In this document: in pieces, positions 45,004 to 54,727 of the stretch
Layout of the letters: the number at the start of each line of letters is the position of its first letter
Numbering within the stretch: the stretch's first letter is position 1
NCBI RefSeq assembly: GCF_000802185.1
Contig: NZ_KN676115.1
Location: 21,716 to 85,715, forward strand
DNA from: Belnapia sp. F-4-1
Lineage (GTDB): Bacteria > Pseudomonadota > Alphaproteobacteria > Acetobacterales > Acetobacteraceae
Reading direction: 5' to 3'
Length of the DNA: 64,000 nucleotides
Translations under genes and position numbers: made by a program
The notes under the pieces: generated by a model
The model's input: the letters and a program-made list of their open reading frames with translations, nothing else
Database searches by the model: none
What the model was told of the DNA's origin: nothing

Positions 45004-46290
45004 TTACTTCACCACCTGAGAGGCGACGTTGCCGAAGCCGCCCTGGGTGATGCGCTGGACATTGTTGTAGCCGCCGCCGAGGCCGCCGTCCGCGCTCTGC
45101 GTGGCACGACCGAAGGAGCCGGTCTGCATGATCATCTGCTCGCCGCCGACCTGCCGGATCATGCTGCTCTCGGCATAGTTGCTGCTGCCGCTCTGCGTCT
45201 GCATGATCCTGCTGTCGGCGCCGCCATCTTGATAGGCAACCGCCGTGTTGCGGCTGCTGCTCTGGGTCTGCTCGATCACGTTGCGCTGACCATAACCCTG
45301 GTGGGCGGTCGCCTCGTTGCGGCTGCCACTCTGGGTCTGGGTGATCTTGCCGTCCTGATTGTTGTCCTGCGTTGCCGTCGCCGTGTTGCGGCTGCCGGTC
45401 TGGTTCTGCGTGATGGTGTTACCCGAACCAGCAAGCTGCGTCGCAGTCACCTTGCCATCATCGCCACCCTGCGCCTGGTAGATGCGGTTGCCCGCGCCGC
45501 TGGTCTGGGTGCCGACCGCCGAGTTGCGGTTGCCGCTCTGCCGCTGATCGACCAGGTTGACGGTGCCGTCGGTCTGGCTGGCGTCCGCCGAGTTGCGGGA
45601 CCCGACCTGATCCTGATACACAACGTTCAGCACGCCGCCGGTCTGCGAAGCCGTCGCATAATGGCCGCGCTTGGTCTCGTCGGCGTTGTAGGAACCAGAA
45701 CCGCTCTGGCGCTGCGTGATCAAGTTGCCCACGCCGTTGCTCTGCACGGCCTGACCGACGTTCCAGCTACCCGCCTGCGTCTGGTCGATGGTGTTGCCGC
45801 CGCCGAGCACGCCGTTGGTCTGGGTGGCCCGGGCCACGCTGCTGAGGCCGGTCTGGTCCTGCGTCACGCGGTTGCCGATGCCGCCGGTCTGGTTGGACAG
45901 GGCATTGTTGCCGCTGCCGTTCTGGACCTGCGTGGCGCGGGTGCCGACGCCGCGGGTCTGGTTCGCCTCGGCCCGGTTGGAGCCGTCCGGCAGCGTGATG
46001 CCGCCGACCTGGGTCTGGGAGATGCGGTTGCCGAAGCCATCGGTCTGCGTGGCGAAGGCGCCGCGGTTGCTGTACTCGACGGTGGTGCCGCCCGATTGCT
46101 TCTGGCTGACGCTGTTGAGCGACCCGCGGGTCTGCGTGGACCGGGCGATGAAGTTGTTGCCCGTCTGATCCTGCACGGACGAGTTGCCCGAGCCGCCGAC
46201 CTGGTCGATGAAGGCCGAGTTGTTGTTCTGCGCCATGGCGCCGAACGACAGCGCCGACAGGGCGGCAGAGGCGAGAAGAAGTTTACGCAT
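45004..46290 (-). CDS. csgA: Major curlin-repeat protein (CsgA-like, very long)
   Basis: 428 residues from ATG 46290 (the frame is open to 46323). MRKLLLASAALSALSFGAMA is the signal peptide. The rest is an almost unbroken run of curlin repeats of the type Q-x-G-x-x-N-x-A-x-x-x-Q (NRVTQDQTGLSSVARATQTN, NRNSAVGTQTSGAGNRIYQA, NTITQNQTGSRNTATATQDN, and so on), roughly 18-20 in all. E. coli CsgA has five repeats in 151 residues. The protein would stack as a beta-solenoid amyloid secreted through CsgG. GAAGGGA precedes the ATG. Third gene of the operon. Confidence 0.88.
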   Translation of the reverse strand: MRKLLLASAALSALSFGAMAQNNNSAFIDQVGGSGNSSVQDQTGNNFIARSTQTRGSLNSVSQKQSGGTTVEYSNRGAFATQTDGFGNRISQTQVGGITLPDGSNRAEANQTRGVGTRATQVQNGSGNNALSNQTGGIGNRVTQDQTGLSSVARATQTNGVLGGGNTIDQTQAGSWNVGQAVQSNGVGNLITQRQSGSGSYNADETKRGHYATASQTGGVLNVVYQDQVGSRNSADASQTDGTVNLVDQRQSGNRNSAVGTQTSGAGNRIYQAQGGDDGKVTATQLAGSGNTITQNQTGSRNTATATQDNNQDGKITQTQSGSRNEATAHQGYGQRNVIEQTQSSSRNTAVAYQDGGADSRIMQTQSGSSNYAESSMIRQVGGEQMIMQTGSFGRATQSADGGLGGGYNNVQRITQGGFGNVASQVVK

Positions 46291-46323
46291 GTGTGGTCCC
46301 TTCGAAGGATGGTTGGTTGGCAC

Positions 46324-47247
46324 TCAGGTTCCCCCCTGTTCCCTACCAGCCGAGGCCGTTTGCTCGCGCGGGGAACCTTGCGCGGTGGCTTCCGCTGGAA
46401 TCTCGCCATCACGCGACGCTCGATAGTCGCGGATGAGTTTCTGGCCCTCAGCCTCACTGGCGAAGGCCCAGTAGCCGCGCTCGGCACCGTCGAGGACCAT
46501 GGCGTGCACGGCTTTCTCGATCGCCTGCCGCACGGCAAGCTGCCGGGGCTCGTTCGTCGTCACACCGCCCTCGATTTGCAGGAGCTTGTTGAAGCCGACA
46601 TAGCGGTGGAGCGAGCCGTTGACCCCGACGCTGTAGATGGTCTTGTCGGTGGTGACGCTGACGAGGACCTCGCCCGTCGCCACGCTGACGGCGCGGAGGT
46701 AGACCGACACGTTGTCGCGTCGGTATTCCGTCGAAGCGCCGATGCCGAGGAAGTTGGCACCCGCGCCGCCCGTGAGAACGTTGCTGTCGTAGCCGATGAT
46801 CCCTCCGGTGACGAGGATACCGGCGTTGCGCAGCGGAGCGAGCGGCGCCAGGGGGCGGCCATCCGGCCCGGTATGCTCGGCCCGGTTGGCACGGATGATC
46901 TGCCGCTCCTGAAAGAGATCGGCGAGACGGTTCCGTTCCAGCACGGAGAACCACTGCGAGCGCCCCGCGTCCTTCAGGGCATTCACGAGGATGGACGCAC
47001 CACCCTGCGTGACGGCGAAGCTGTACTCGGCGAAGTTGTTGTTGGGGCGGTACTGGCCGGTCTGGTCCTGAAAGGCGAAGACCGCCACATCGAGGCGCCG
47101 CTGCGGCGGCGGCAGGGCGCGGAGATCATCCGTCGTCTCGGTGCGAACACCGAGCGTGGGACGTTCGGCCATCATTCGGGCCGGAGCAGTCCCACAAGCG
47201 GACAAGCCGAGCAGGCTCGCCGCCAGAAGGGCAGCGCGATAGATCAT
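46324..47247 (-). CDS. csgG: Curli secretion channel lipoprotein CsgG
   Basis: 307 residues. MIYRAALLAASLLGLSAC is a lipoprotein signal with lipobox L-S-A-C (Cys18). The CsgG core follows: LDVAVFAFQDQTGQYRPNNN, GGASILVNALKDAGRSQWFS, ERNRLADLFQERQIIRA, GYDSNVLTGGAGANFLGIGA and YRRDNVSVYLRAVSVATGEV. Forms the nonameric outer-membrane pore that exports curlin subunits. A tail of about 25 residues (AEATAQGSPREQTASAGREQ) extends beyond the family core. Starts 15 bases after csgF. Confidence 0.95.
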   Translation of the reverse strand: MIYRAALLAASLLGLSACGTAPARMMAERPTLGVRTETTDDLRALPPPQRRLDVAVFAFQDQTGQYRPNNNFAEYSFAVTQGGASILVNALKDAGRSQWFSVLERNRLADLFQERQIIRANRAEHTGPDGRPLAPLAPLRNAGILVTGGIIGYDSNVLTGGAGANFLGIGASTEYRRDNVSVYLRAVSVATGEVLVSVTTDKTIYSVGVNGSLHRYVGFNKLLQIEGGVTTNEPRQLAVRQAIEKAVHAMVLDGAERGYWAFASEAEGQKLIRDYRASRDGEIPAEATAQGSPREQTASAGREQGGT

Positions 47248-47262
47248 GCCGATGCCCGCCGG

Positions 47263-47721
47263 TCAGTATTGCGGGACGGGAATTTGGATGTTGGTCCGCC
47301 CCCCCGTCGGCTCGGCGATGTCGATGTTGATCTGGCCGCCGACGCGGTTGAAGTTCACCACGGTGCCGTTGAGATTGAAGGTGCCGCGATCACGGGCATT
47401 CTCGCCGATGATCTGCTGACCGATCGTGGTGGCGATCTGCGAGAGGAGGCTGCTGGTGATCTGCCGGGAGAACTGCTGCACCGGGTCGTTGGCACCCGAC
47501 AAAGCATCCTGGGCGCGGCGCTCGGCACGAGCCCGGGGGTTCTCGGTGTGGTTGAAGTTGTTCGCCCCGGCGAGGCCAAGGATGTAGCTGCCGTTCAGCG
47601 GGCTGCCACCGAAGCTCGGGCTGACGGGCTGGTAGACGAGGTCCCTTGAGGACGCCGGGGCAACTGCGAGGAATGACTGCAGCAGCGTGAATCCCAACAG
47701 CGCCATCGTGCCTATTTTCAT
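47263..47721 (-). CDS. csgF: Curli assembly protein CsgF
   Basis: 152 residues from ATG 47721 with AGGAAG upstream; the frame runs further upstream to 47889 without coding character. Signal peptide MKIGTMALLGFTLLQSFLAV then APASS. The mature start DLVYQPVSPSFGGSPLNGSY and ILGLAGANNFN is the diagnostic CsgF segment that inserts in the CsgG pore. First gene of the curli operon. Confidence 0.93.
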   Translation of the reverse strand: MKIGTMALLGFTLLQSFLAVAPASSRDLVYQPVSPSFGGSPLNGSYILGLAGANNFNHTENPRARAERRAQDALSGANDPVQQFSRQITSSLLSQIATTIGQQIIGENARDRGTFNLNGTVVNFNRVGGQINIDIAEPTGGRTNIQIPVPQY

Positions 47722-47880
47722 GGATGCTTCCTGCCTCTGAGTGGCGCGTTCATTCCAAGTTAAGGAACGGCAGCAGCCGATGCAGGCGTCAACGTAACGT
47801 CTAAAAAAAATAAATCCGCTCACACAGATGAGAATAACGGACCTGTCATGATTGATAGATGGAACCCTTAGGCATTTGTA
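47722..47880 (-). promoter_or_regulatory. Presumed curli operon promoter region
   Basis: AT-richer stretch (for example TCTAAAAAAAATAAATCCGC around 47800) directly upstream of csgF, unlike the GC-rich surroundings. No specific CsgD-type or sigma motif could be assigned. Confidence 0.4.
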
Positions 47881-47986
47881 CACGAGCAAAGCATGCGAAC
47901 TCGCTGCGGATCACGCGGCTTGCGGCATTGGTGCATGGAGCGGGGGCAAGTAGCCCGGCTGCGGCCGCGCCGTTACGTTCTCGGGT

Positions 47987-48400
47987 ATGCCCTTCAAACA
48001 CAACGCCGACCGCCGCCATCGCATCCCGAAGGTCCGCTACCGGGTCCAGAACTGGCCGGTCTACGAGGCTGGCCTGAAGCGGCGTGGCGACCTGACGCTC
48101 TGGCTCGATGAGGATGCATTGAGCGGGTGGCAGGCACCGCGGCGAAGCACACCCGGCGGCCAGGCCTGGTACTCGGATGCGGCGATCGAGTTGGTGCTGA
48201 TGCTGCGGCTCGTCTTTCACCTCGCCCTGCGCCAGGCGGAGGGTTTCGCCGCGAGTGTGCTGCGGCTGTTCGGGCAGGCGCTGCGCGTTCCGGACCACAC
48301 CACCTTGAGCCGGCGCAGCCGCAACTTTGCCGGGCGGCAGCCCAGGATGGTGCCGAACGGCGCACTGCACTTGGTGATCGACAGCACCGGCCTTCTGTAA
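47987..48400 (+). pseudogene. IS5-family transposase N-terminal fragment
   Basis: MPFKHNADRRHRIPKVRYRV, ALRQAEGFAASVLRLFGQAL and DHTTLSRRSRNFAGRQPRMV, ending VIDSTGLL then TAA. Related to the 'MPFK' group but a different subtype. It breaks after the first catalytic Asp; 48401-48649 has no recognisable gene. Confidence 0.8.
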
Positions 48401-48649
48401 TGGGGCTTCGGAGGTCAAGTCCGTCCTTGGTGTCTCGTCACGGAGCTCTGGCTTCTGTCCGTCGTCGGCACGGGGCCGCGCACAAGATGCTGTCGGAAGG
48501 AGCGGGCGAGCCAATCTGAAGCACGTGGTTCATGCCGGTAGGCATGGCCGACGCCCGGTGCTGCGGCTTCACCCGATCCCGCGTCCCCGTGACGGGACCT
48601 CGAGGACGAACGGCGCTCCTGAGCAGCCGTGCGTCGAGCTTTTCTTCCC

Positions 48650-49456
48650 TCAGGCGCTTGCAGCAGCCTCGCGGCTCCAGCGGAACTCGGTCCCGTCCAC
48701 CCAGAGGCGGTGGAGCACGACGGCGAGCTTCCTGGCGAGTGCAACCTTCGCCCGCTTGAGGCCCCGTGCCTTGGCCACCCGGAGCGCCCAGGCCCTCAGA
48801 GCGGAGAACCGCTGGACGCGGAGGAGCATGACATGGGCCGCCTCGAACAGCGCCGTCCGGACGTCCCCGTCTCCAGACTTGCTGATGTGGCCGGAGCGGT
48901 CGACCTCGCCGGATTGGTAGCGTCTTGGCGTCAGCCCGAAGTGCGCGCCAACATCTCTGGAGTGCTTGAACCGGTTCGGGTCATCGACCGCCGCCTTGAA
49001 GGTCATGGCCACGATCGCGCCGACACCGGGGACGGTCATCATGCGCTGGCAATCCGTGTCGGTCCGCACCGTCCGGAGTACCTCCCGGTGCAGGGCCGAG
49101 TACTCGGCACGCAAAGCAGTCCGGGCGCGGAGCATGGGCCCGGCCAAGCCCTCCAACGTCCTCTGGCCGGCAACCAGCTCGCGGCCCCGCGCCTCGAAAC
49201 GCCCCTTGGCTACCTCGCCGAGCTTCAGGCCGAAGCCGCGCAGAATGCCGCGCAGGCAGCGCTCCAGGTCGTTCAGCCGGGCCTGCAGCTGCTTGCGCGC
49301 AACCAGCAGGGCGCGGACTTCCTGAGCAGGTATCGTCTTGGCGTGGACGGGACGGAACCAGCCCATGCGGACCATCTGCGCCATGCCGCGGGCGTCATTG
49401 CGGTCCGTCTTGACCGCCGCCGACCGGAGCACCGCTCTTACGTGGCGCGTCTCTAG
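48650..49456 (-). pseudogene. IS110-family transposase lacking its N-terminus
   Basis: About 268 residues from the break at the IS701 insertion. KTDRNDARGMAQMVRMGWFR keeps part of the DEDD domain. The C-terminal Tnp20 block has TVPGVGAIVAMTFKAAVDDP, RFKHSRDVGAHFGLTPRRYQ and GHISKSGDGDVRTALFEAAH with the essential Ser region. The first roughly 75 residues are missing and are not found on the other side of the IS701 element. Confidence 0.85.
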
Positions 49457-50965
49457 GAGCACTGTGTCATAAAATCTTGCTTGGACGAGGTTGTCTTTGT
49501 AGGTGTGGAGCTTTCACGCATGGAGGCGATGCGTGGCTTTCTCATCGTCGACGAGGGACAGCGAATCGCGGTTCTCGGCCTATGTCGAGGCGCTGGGCGC
49601 AGCTCTCGGCCATGCCGACCGCGTTGCCCCGGCCCGGCGCTACTGCGCTGGCCTGCTGCTGCCGGGCGAGCGCAAGAGCATCGAGCCGATGGCGGCTCGG
49701 GTTGAGCCCGGGCGGGTGCAGGCCACCCACCAGTCCCTGCATCATCTGGTCGCCAAGGCCGACTGGTCCGACGCGGCCGTGCTCGGCGTGGTCCGGTCCA
49801 GGGTGCTGCCCCTAATCGAGCAGCATGGTCCCATCCAGGCCTGGATCATCGACGACACTGCTTTCCCCAAGAAGGGCCAGCACTCCGTCGGCGTCGCGCG
49901 GCAGTATTGCGGCCAGCTCGACAAGCAGGAGAACTGCCAGGTCGCCGTCAGCCTGTCGGTCGCCAACGACCATGCCAGCCTGCCGGTCGCCTATCGGCTT
50001 TACCTGCCGCAGGCCTGGGCCGAGGACGCCGCCCGCCGCGCCCAGGCCGGTGTGCCCGACGACCTGCGCTTTGCCACCAAGCCGCAGATCGCGCTCGAGC
50101 AGATCCGCACTGCCCTGGCCGACGGCACCCCGCCCGGCGTGGTGCTGGCCGATGCCGGCTACGGCGTGGATACCGCCTTCCGCGACGGCATCACCGCCCT
50201 CGGCTTGGCCTATGTCGTCGGCATCCAGTCCTCCACCAGCCTCTGGCCGCCCGGCCAGGCGCCGCTGCCGGTCAAACCTCGTGGCGGGCGTGGCCGGCCA
50301 TCGACCCGCGTCCGCCGCACGGCCGAGCACAAGCCCGTCTCGGCCAGCGACCTCGCCGCGGCGCTGCCCCAGAGCGCCTGGCGCCGGGTGACTTGGCGCG
50401 AGGGCACGAATGAACCCCTTGCCTCCCGCTTTGCCGCCGTCCGCGTGCGCCCTGCCCATCGTGACTACAAGGCCGCCACGGCACGGCCCGAGGAATGGTG
50501 CCTGATCGAATGGCCGCCCGGAGACGCCGAGCCCTGCAAGTTCTGGCTCTCGACGCTGCCCGCCCATATCAGCCGCACCGCGCTGGTCCGCCACGCCATG
50601 CAGCGCTGGCGGATCGAGCGGGACTACCAGGAGCTGAAACAGGAAATTGGCCTTGGCCACTATGAGGGCCGCGGCTGGCGCGGCTTCCACCATCATGCCA
50701 GCCTCTGCATCGCCGCCTACGGCTTTCTGGTCGCCGAACGGGCGGCATTCCCCCCCTCAGCCGAACCAGGCACCCCACTCATCCAAGCGCCTGCCGTTCC
50801 CAAGAGCTACCGACCACGGGGAGCCGCCAATCCGCCCTGAGCGGCATGTCGCCAACTCCATCACCACCATGCGCGCTCGTATCGCGCGCGAACTCGCCCG
50901 CACCTTGCCACGATGCCCATGCTGCCAACGCCTCACTCAGCGTCGCACTATATGACACAGTAGTA
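49457..50965 (+). mobile_element. IS701-family element (complete, 1,509 bp)
   Basis: Ends GAGCACTGTGTCATA (49457) and the complement of TACTACTGTGTCATA (ending 50965). Flanked by CTAG at 49453-49456 and 50966-50969, the usual YTAR-type target duplication. Confidence 0.9.
49503..50840 (+). CDS. IS701-family DDE transposase
   Basis: Up to 445 residues. IEQHGPIQAWIIDDTAFPKK (catalytic Asp pair), GVVLADAGYGVDTAFRDGIT (second Asp) and RWRIERDYQELKQEIGLGHY (Glu). The HHLVAKADWSDAAVLGVVRS N-terminal block is typical. The start is uncertain among several in-frame codons near 49503-49600. A remnant of a related gene is at 58541. Confidence 0.93.
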   Translation: MWSFHAWRRCVAFSSSTRDSESRFSAYVEALGAALGHADRVAPARRYCAGLLLPGERKSIEPMAARVEPGRVQATHQSLHHLVAKADWSDAAVLGVVRSRVLPLIEQHGPIQAWIIDDTAFPKKGQHSVGVARQYCGQLDKQENCQVAVSLSVANDHASLPVAYRLYLPQAWAEDAARRAQAGVPDDLRFATKPQIALEQIRTALADGTPPGVVLADAGYGVDTAFRDGITALGLAYVVGIQSSTSLWPPGQAPLPVKPRGGRGRPSTRVRRTAEHKPVSASDLAAALPQSAWRRVTWREGTNEPLASRFAAVRVRPAHRDYKAATARPEEWCLIEWPPGDAEPCKFWLSTLPAHISRTALVRHAMQRWRIERDYQELKQEIGLGHYEGRGWRGFHHHASLCIAAYGFLVAERAAFPPSAEPGTPLIQAPAVPKSYRPRGAANPP

Positions 50966-52005
50966 CTAGAGCGCCTTCCAGGCGCGCTGGGTGTCTCCCA
51001 CCGGTGGCGGCCTAGTGGCCCTCCCTGGGCGCTCTCTAGTGCAGTGACACAGACGGACGATTCACGCGCCTACTGAGGCATGCCAAGCTGGGCAGATGGC
51101 CCAGGAAGTATGCGTCATTGTCGACGCTGGTGATCGTGCGCGACTGGCGGCGATCACCTCTGACCGGAACCGCCCGCAGAAGCACGTCCAACGTGCTCGG
51201 ATCATCCTGCTGTCCGCCGACCGGCTCTCCGTTGCTGAGATTGCCCGTCAGGCTGCGGCAAGCCGACCGGCGGTATGGCGCTGGCAGGCGCGCTACGCGT
51301 TGGCCGGTGTGGACGGCCTGCTGCGCGACAAGACCCGCCCACCTGGCAGGGCGCCGGTGCCGACCGCAACCGTGGCGAAGGTGCTGGCGCTCACCTGCTC
51401 CGAGCCGCAGGGCCAGGCTACCCACTGGACCGGTCGGGCGATGGCGCAGGCCAGCGGCATCAGCCTGCGCTCAGTGCAGCGCATCTGGGATACCCACCGG
51501 CTGCAGCCGCACCGCCTGCGCAGCTTCAAGCGCTCCAACGATCCGGCTTTCGCCGAGAAGGTCGAGGACATCGTCGGCCTCACCATGGATCCGCCGATGC
51601 ACACCGTGGTGCTGTCCATTGATGAGAAGTCGCAGATCCAGGCGCTTGACCGTACCCAGCCTGGCCTACCCCTCAAGCCCGGCAAATGCGGCACCATGAC
51701 CCACGACTACAAACGCAACGGCGTCACCACCCTGTTCGCCGCGCTCAATGTCCAGGATGGCACCGTGCTGGGCCGCTGCATGCCGCAGCATCGGCACCAG
51801 GAGTTCGTCCGCTTCCTTAACGCCGTGGAGCGCGCCGTGCCCGCGGGCAAGCTGATCCACGCCATCGCCGACAACTACGCCACCCACAAGCATCCCAAGG
51901 TGCGCGCCTGGCTGGAGCGGCACCCGCGCTGGGTGTTCCATTTCACGCCAACCTCGGCCTCCTGGATCAATGCCGTCGAGGGCTTCTTCTCAGCGTTGAG
52001 CCGAA

Positions 52006-52013
52006 GGCGCCTG
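52006..52013. repeat. Target-site duplication of IS66 copy 3, left
   Basis: GGCGCCTG; identical to 54557-54564. Confidence 0.95.
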
Positions 52014-52029
52014 GTAAGCGTCAGCCCAT

Positions 52030-53682
52030 TCAGGCAGGTTGACGCTGCGCCGTGAAGTTCCAGGGCAGGAGTTCGTCAAGACGGCTGATGGGATGACCAT
52101 GCGCCAGGCGGTCGAGAACGGCGGCGATGTAGGCCTCTGGATCCAGACCGTTCAGCTTTGCGGTTTCGGCGATGGTGTAGATAATCGCGGCGCGTTGCCC
52201 ACCTGCGTCGCTACCGACGAATAGATAGTTTTTCCGCGTCACGGCAATGCCTCTCAGCTGCCGCTCGGCGAGGTTGTTATCGATCGAGAGCTTGCCATCT
52301 TCGACATAGCGCGACAGCGCATCCCAACGGTTCAGCGCATACTGCAGCGCCTTGCCGATCGTTGACTTGCCCGACAGCCGGCGCCGCTGCTCCAGCATCC
52401 AGGCATGTAGGGTATCCAGCAGCGGCTTGCATTGTATCTGGCGCGCCGCGCGGCGCTGCTCGGGCGACTGGCCGTTGAGCGCCGCCTCGATGGCGTAGAG
52501 CTCGCCGATCCGACGCAAGGCCTCCTCGGCGATCGGTGACCTGGTGCTCTCGTAGACCTTGAACAGCTCGCGCCGCGCATGGGCCATGCAGGCGACATGC
52601 GTGATCTGCGGCGGCCTGCCGCCCTTGGCCCCGGTCAGCGCGTCGTAGCCGGCGTACGCATCGGCATGTAGCCAGCCCTGATAGCCGGCCAGGTGTTCGC
52701 GGGGCCGCTCGCCCTTGCGGTCCGGCGAGTAGTAGTAGATCGCCGCCGGCGGGCCAGTGCCGCCCCAGGGTCTGGGGTCAAAGGCATAGACCCAAAACCG
52801 ACCGATGCGGGTTCGGCCGCGCCCCGGGGCGAGGACGCGAATGGTGGTGTCATCGGTCCAGATCACGCCCTGCGCCAGAGCATAGGTGCCGATCGCCTCG
52901 GCCAGCGGCCGCAGCCACCAGGCGCCGTGGCCCACCCAGTCGGCCAAGGTTTGGCGCTCGACCTCCACCCCCTCGCGCGCCAGGATGCCTGAGAGACGGT
53001 AGAGGGGCAGGCCGTCGAGATACTTCGAGACCAGCACATGGGCCACCAAGCCGGGCCCGGGCCGGCCCCGTTCAATGGGCAGGGCTGGCGCAGGTGCCTG
53101 CAGCATGGCCTCGCAGGCCCGGCAGGCATAGCGCGGCCGGATATGCCGGATCACCTTCAGCCTGGCCGGAAGCTTCTCCAGCACCTCCGTGATACTCTCG
53201 CCGAGCCGCGTCAGGCGGGCGGGATCGGTGCAGCCGCAGCGGCAGGCCAGGACGGGCTCGTGCACTACTATTTCGCGCGGCAGGTGCTCGGGCAGTGGCC
53301 GGCGCGTGGCAGGCTTGCGCTGATTGCCGGACCTGCCTTTGGTTTGGCGCTCCTTCTCCGCCGCAGCCTCGCGCTCAGCCTGGTTCTCCTCGAGGTCGCC
53401 GATCAGCATCTCAAGCTGGTCGGCCTCGGCCGCCAGCTTCTCGGAGGACCGGCCATAACGATCGTGCCGCAATGCCGCCAGCTGGACCTTCAGCTTCTCG
53501 ATCTCAAAGCCTGCATTGCGCAGCTCGGCGTCACGTTCAGCCAGGGCAGCGTCGCGCTCGGCAAGGAGCGTATCGCGCTGCGCCAGCAGGGCGCGCAGCG
53601 TCTCCACATCGTCCGGGAATGCCGCGGTGTCGAGGTCGGAGGTCACGCGTACAGCGTCGCTGACCGCAGCGCGTCGCCGCAA
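52030..53682 (-). CDS. tnpC: IS66 transposase TnpC (copy 3)
   Basis: 550 codons; protein identical to copies 1 and 2 (the base change at about 52078 is silent). Confidence 0.95.
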   Translation of the reverse strand: MRRRAAVSDAVRVTSDLDTAAFPDDVETLRALLAQRDTLLAERDAALAERDAELRNAGFEIEKLKVQLAALRHDRYGRSSEKLAAEADQLEMLIGDLEENQAEREAAAEKERQTKGRSGNQRKPATRRPLPEHLPREIVVHEPVLACRCGCTDPARLTRLGESITEVLEKLPARLKVIRHIRPRYACRACEAMLQAPAPALPIERGRPGPGLVAHVLVSKYLDGLPLYRLSGILAREGVEVERQTLADWVGHGAWWLRPLAEAIGTYALAQGVIWTDDTTIRVLAPGRGRTRIGRFWVYAFDPRPWGGTGPPAAIYYYSPDRKGERPREHLAGYQGWLHADAYAGYDALTGAKGGRPPQITHVACMAHARRELFKVYESTRSPIAEEALRRIGELYAIEAALNGQSPEQRRAARQIQCKPLLDTLHAWMLEQRRRLSGKSTIGKALQYALNRWDALSRYVEDGKLSIDNNLAERQLRGIAVTRKNYLFVGSDAGGQRAAIIYTIAETAKLNGLDPEAYIAAVLDRLAHGHPISRLDELLPWNFTAQRQPA

Positions 53683-53694
53683 ATAAGAGGAGCG

Positions 53695-54045
53695 TTACCC
53701 CACAACCTCGGGCCGAGCCGTCCAGGCCGGCATGCGCCAGTCAATCCCCTCCAAAAGCATCGAGAGCATGGCTGGCGTGAGTGAAACAACACCGCTCGTC
53801 GCCTGCGGCCACACGAAGCGACCTTTCTCTAACCTCTTGGCCACGAGAACCAGGCCTTGGCCGTCCCAAACCAAAATCTTCAGCAGGTCACCGCGGCGCC
53901 CACGAAAGCAAAATACCGCGCCGCTGTACGGATCCTGCGCCAGCACCGTCTGCACCTGGGCTGCCAAACCATCGAAGCCCTTCCGCATATCCGTCGCGCC
54001 GCAAGCCAAGTAGACGCGCGTGCCAGGCGGCGGGCCAAACATCAC
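53695..54045 (-). CDS. tnpB: IS66 TnpB (copy 3)
   Basis: Identical to the other TnpB copies of this element. Confidence 0.95.
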   Translation of the reverse strand: MMFGPPPGTRVYLACGATDMRKGFDGLAAQVQTVLAQDPYSGAVFCFRGRRGDLLKILVWDGQGLVLVAKRLEKGRFVWPQATSGVVSLTPAMLSMLLEGIDWRMPAWTARPEVVG

Positions 54046-54518
54046 CGGCCACCCAGTTCGGCCAGCACGCCCCGCAGTACCACCATGTCCACCCGGCCGC
54101 TGGCACGCACCGTCACACCGGAGGCAAAGCCAATCTCAATCACGCCAGGCGCCTCAACCACACCCTCCCGCGCCGGCCTCGGTCCTTCCACACGCGGCGC
54201 CTCCGGCACCACCGCCACCGGCATGAACCCCGACACCGCCGCCGCTAGTATCTCCTTGCGCCAGGTATAGATCTGCCCCGTGCTCACCCCGTTCCGGTCC
54301 GCCACCGCCTGCACCACCGCACCCGGCTGCAGGCTCTCGCGCACTACTCGCAGCTTGTCCTCGTCCGGCCACTCTCGCCGCCGCACCGAGTGGACCTCGA
54401 CCCGAACGCCCCGCTCCGGGCGCGCTCGCATCGTGCCATTCCGACCGTCGTAAGAACCCGCTCCGAGCGGTTCCGCCACTTCAGCTGCGTCCGTCATGCC
54501 CACCATCTCGGCAGGCAC
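54042..54518 (-). CDS. tnpA: IS66 TnpA (copy 3)
   Basis: Identical to the other TnpA copies of this element. Confidence 0.93.
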   Translation of the reverse strand: MPAEMVGMTDAAEVAEPLGAGSYDGRNGTMRARPERGVRVEVHSVRRREWPDEDKLRVVRESLQPGAVVQAVADRNGVSTGQIYTWRKEILAAAVSGFMPVAVVPEAPRVEGPRPAREGVVEAPGVIEIGFASGVTVRASGRVDMVVLRGVLAELGGR

Positions 54519-54556
54519 GCCCCGTCATCTCAAGGCCGCTGACGGCTGACGCTTAC

Positions 54557-54564
54557 GGCGCCTG
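54557..54564. repeat. Target-site duplication of IS66 copy 3, right
   Basis: GGCGCCTG, matching 52006-52013. Confidence 0.95.
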
Positions 54565-54727
54565 CGACAAGGCGTATTCCAATCCGTCGCCGATCTCGAG
54601 CAGGCCATCGCCCGCTACATCCGCGAGCACAACGCCACGTCGAGCCCATTCGTTTGGACCAAGCCCGCCGGTACCATCCTCGCCAAGCTCGACCGGCTGC
54701 CTGCATCATCCGAATGAGTCACTGCAC

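Larger units (their letters stand above)
52014..54556 (-). mobile_element. IS66-family element, copy 3 (complete, 2,543 bp)
   Basis: Same ends and orientation as copy 2. One base difference is visible in tnpC at about 52078 (GTCAAG against GTCGAG in copy 2). Confidence 0.97.
51096..54718 (+). pseudogene. IS630-family transposase split by IS66 copy 3
   Basis: 5' part 51096-52013: HTH RLSVAEIARQAAASRPAVWR, then core TVVLSIDEKSQIQALDRTQP (Asp), IADNYATHKHPKVRAWLERH (Asp) and TSASWINAVEGFFSALSRRR (Glu). 3' part from 54565: RQGVFQSVADLEQAIARYIR then EHNATSSPFVWTKPAGTILA to TGA 54716-54718. Removing the IS66 and one GGCGCCTG restores a continuous frame. Confidence 0.92.
51039..54727 (+). mobile_element. 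IS630-family element interrupted by IS66 copy 3
   Basis: Ends GTGCAGTGACACA (51039) and the complement of GTGCAGTGACTCA (ending 54727), flanked by TA on both sides. Without the IS66 insertion and duplication it is 1,138 bp. Confidence 0.88.

Noticed and set aside
45229-47649. 806-codon plus-strand open frame
   Set aside because: It is antisense to the curlin and csgG genes; its length comes from the repetitive, GC-rich curlin coding sequence.
47840-47889. Extending csgF upstream to the first possible start
   Set aside because: The added 56 residues precede the signal peptide and have no coding character; ATG 47721 with AGGAAG is the proper start.
43031-48400. Curli operon as cargo of a composite transposon
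   Set aside because: The flanking IS5 fragments are of different subtypes, both broken, and no common outer ends or target duplication are visible.
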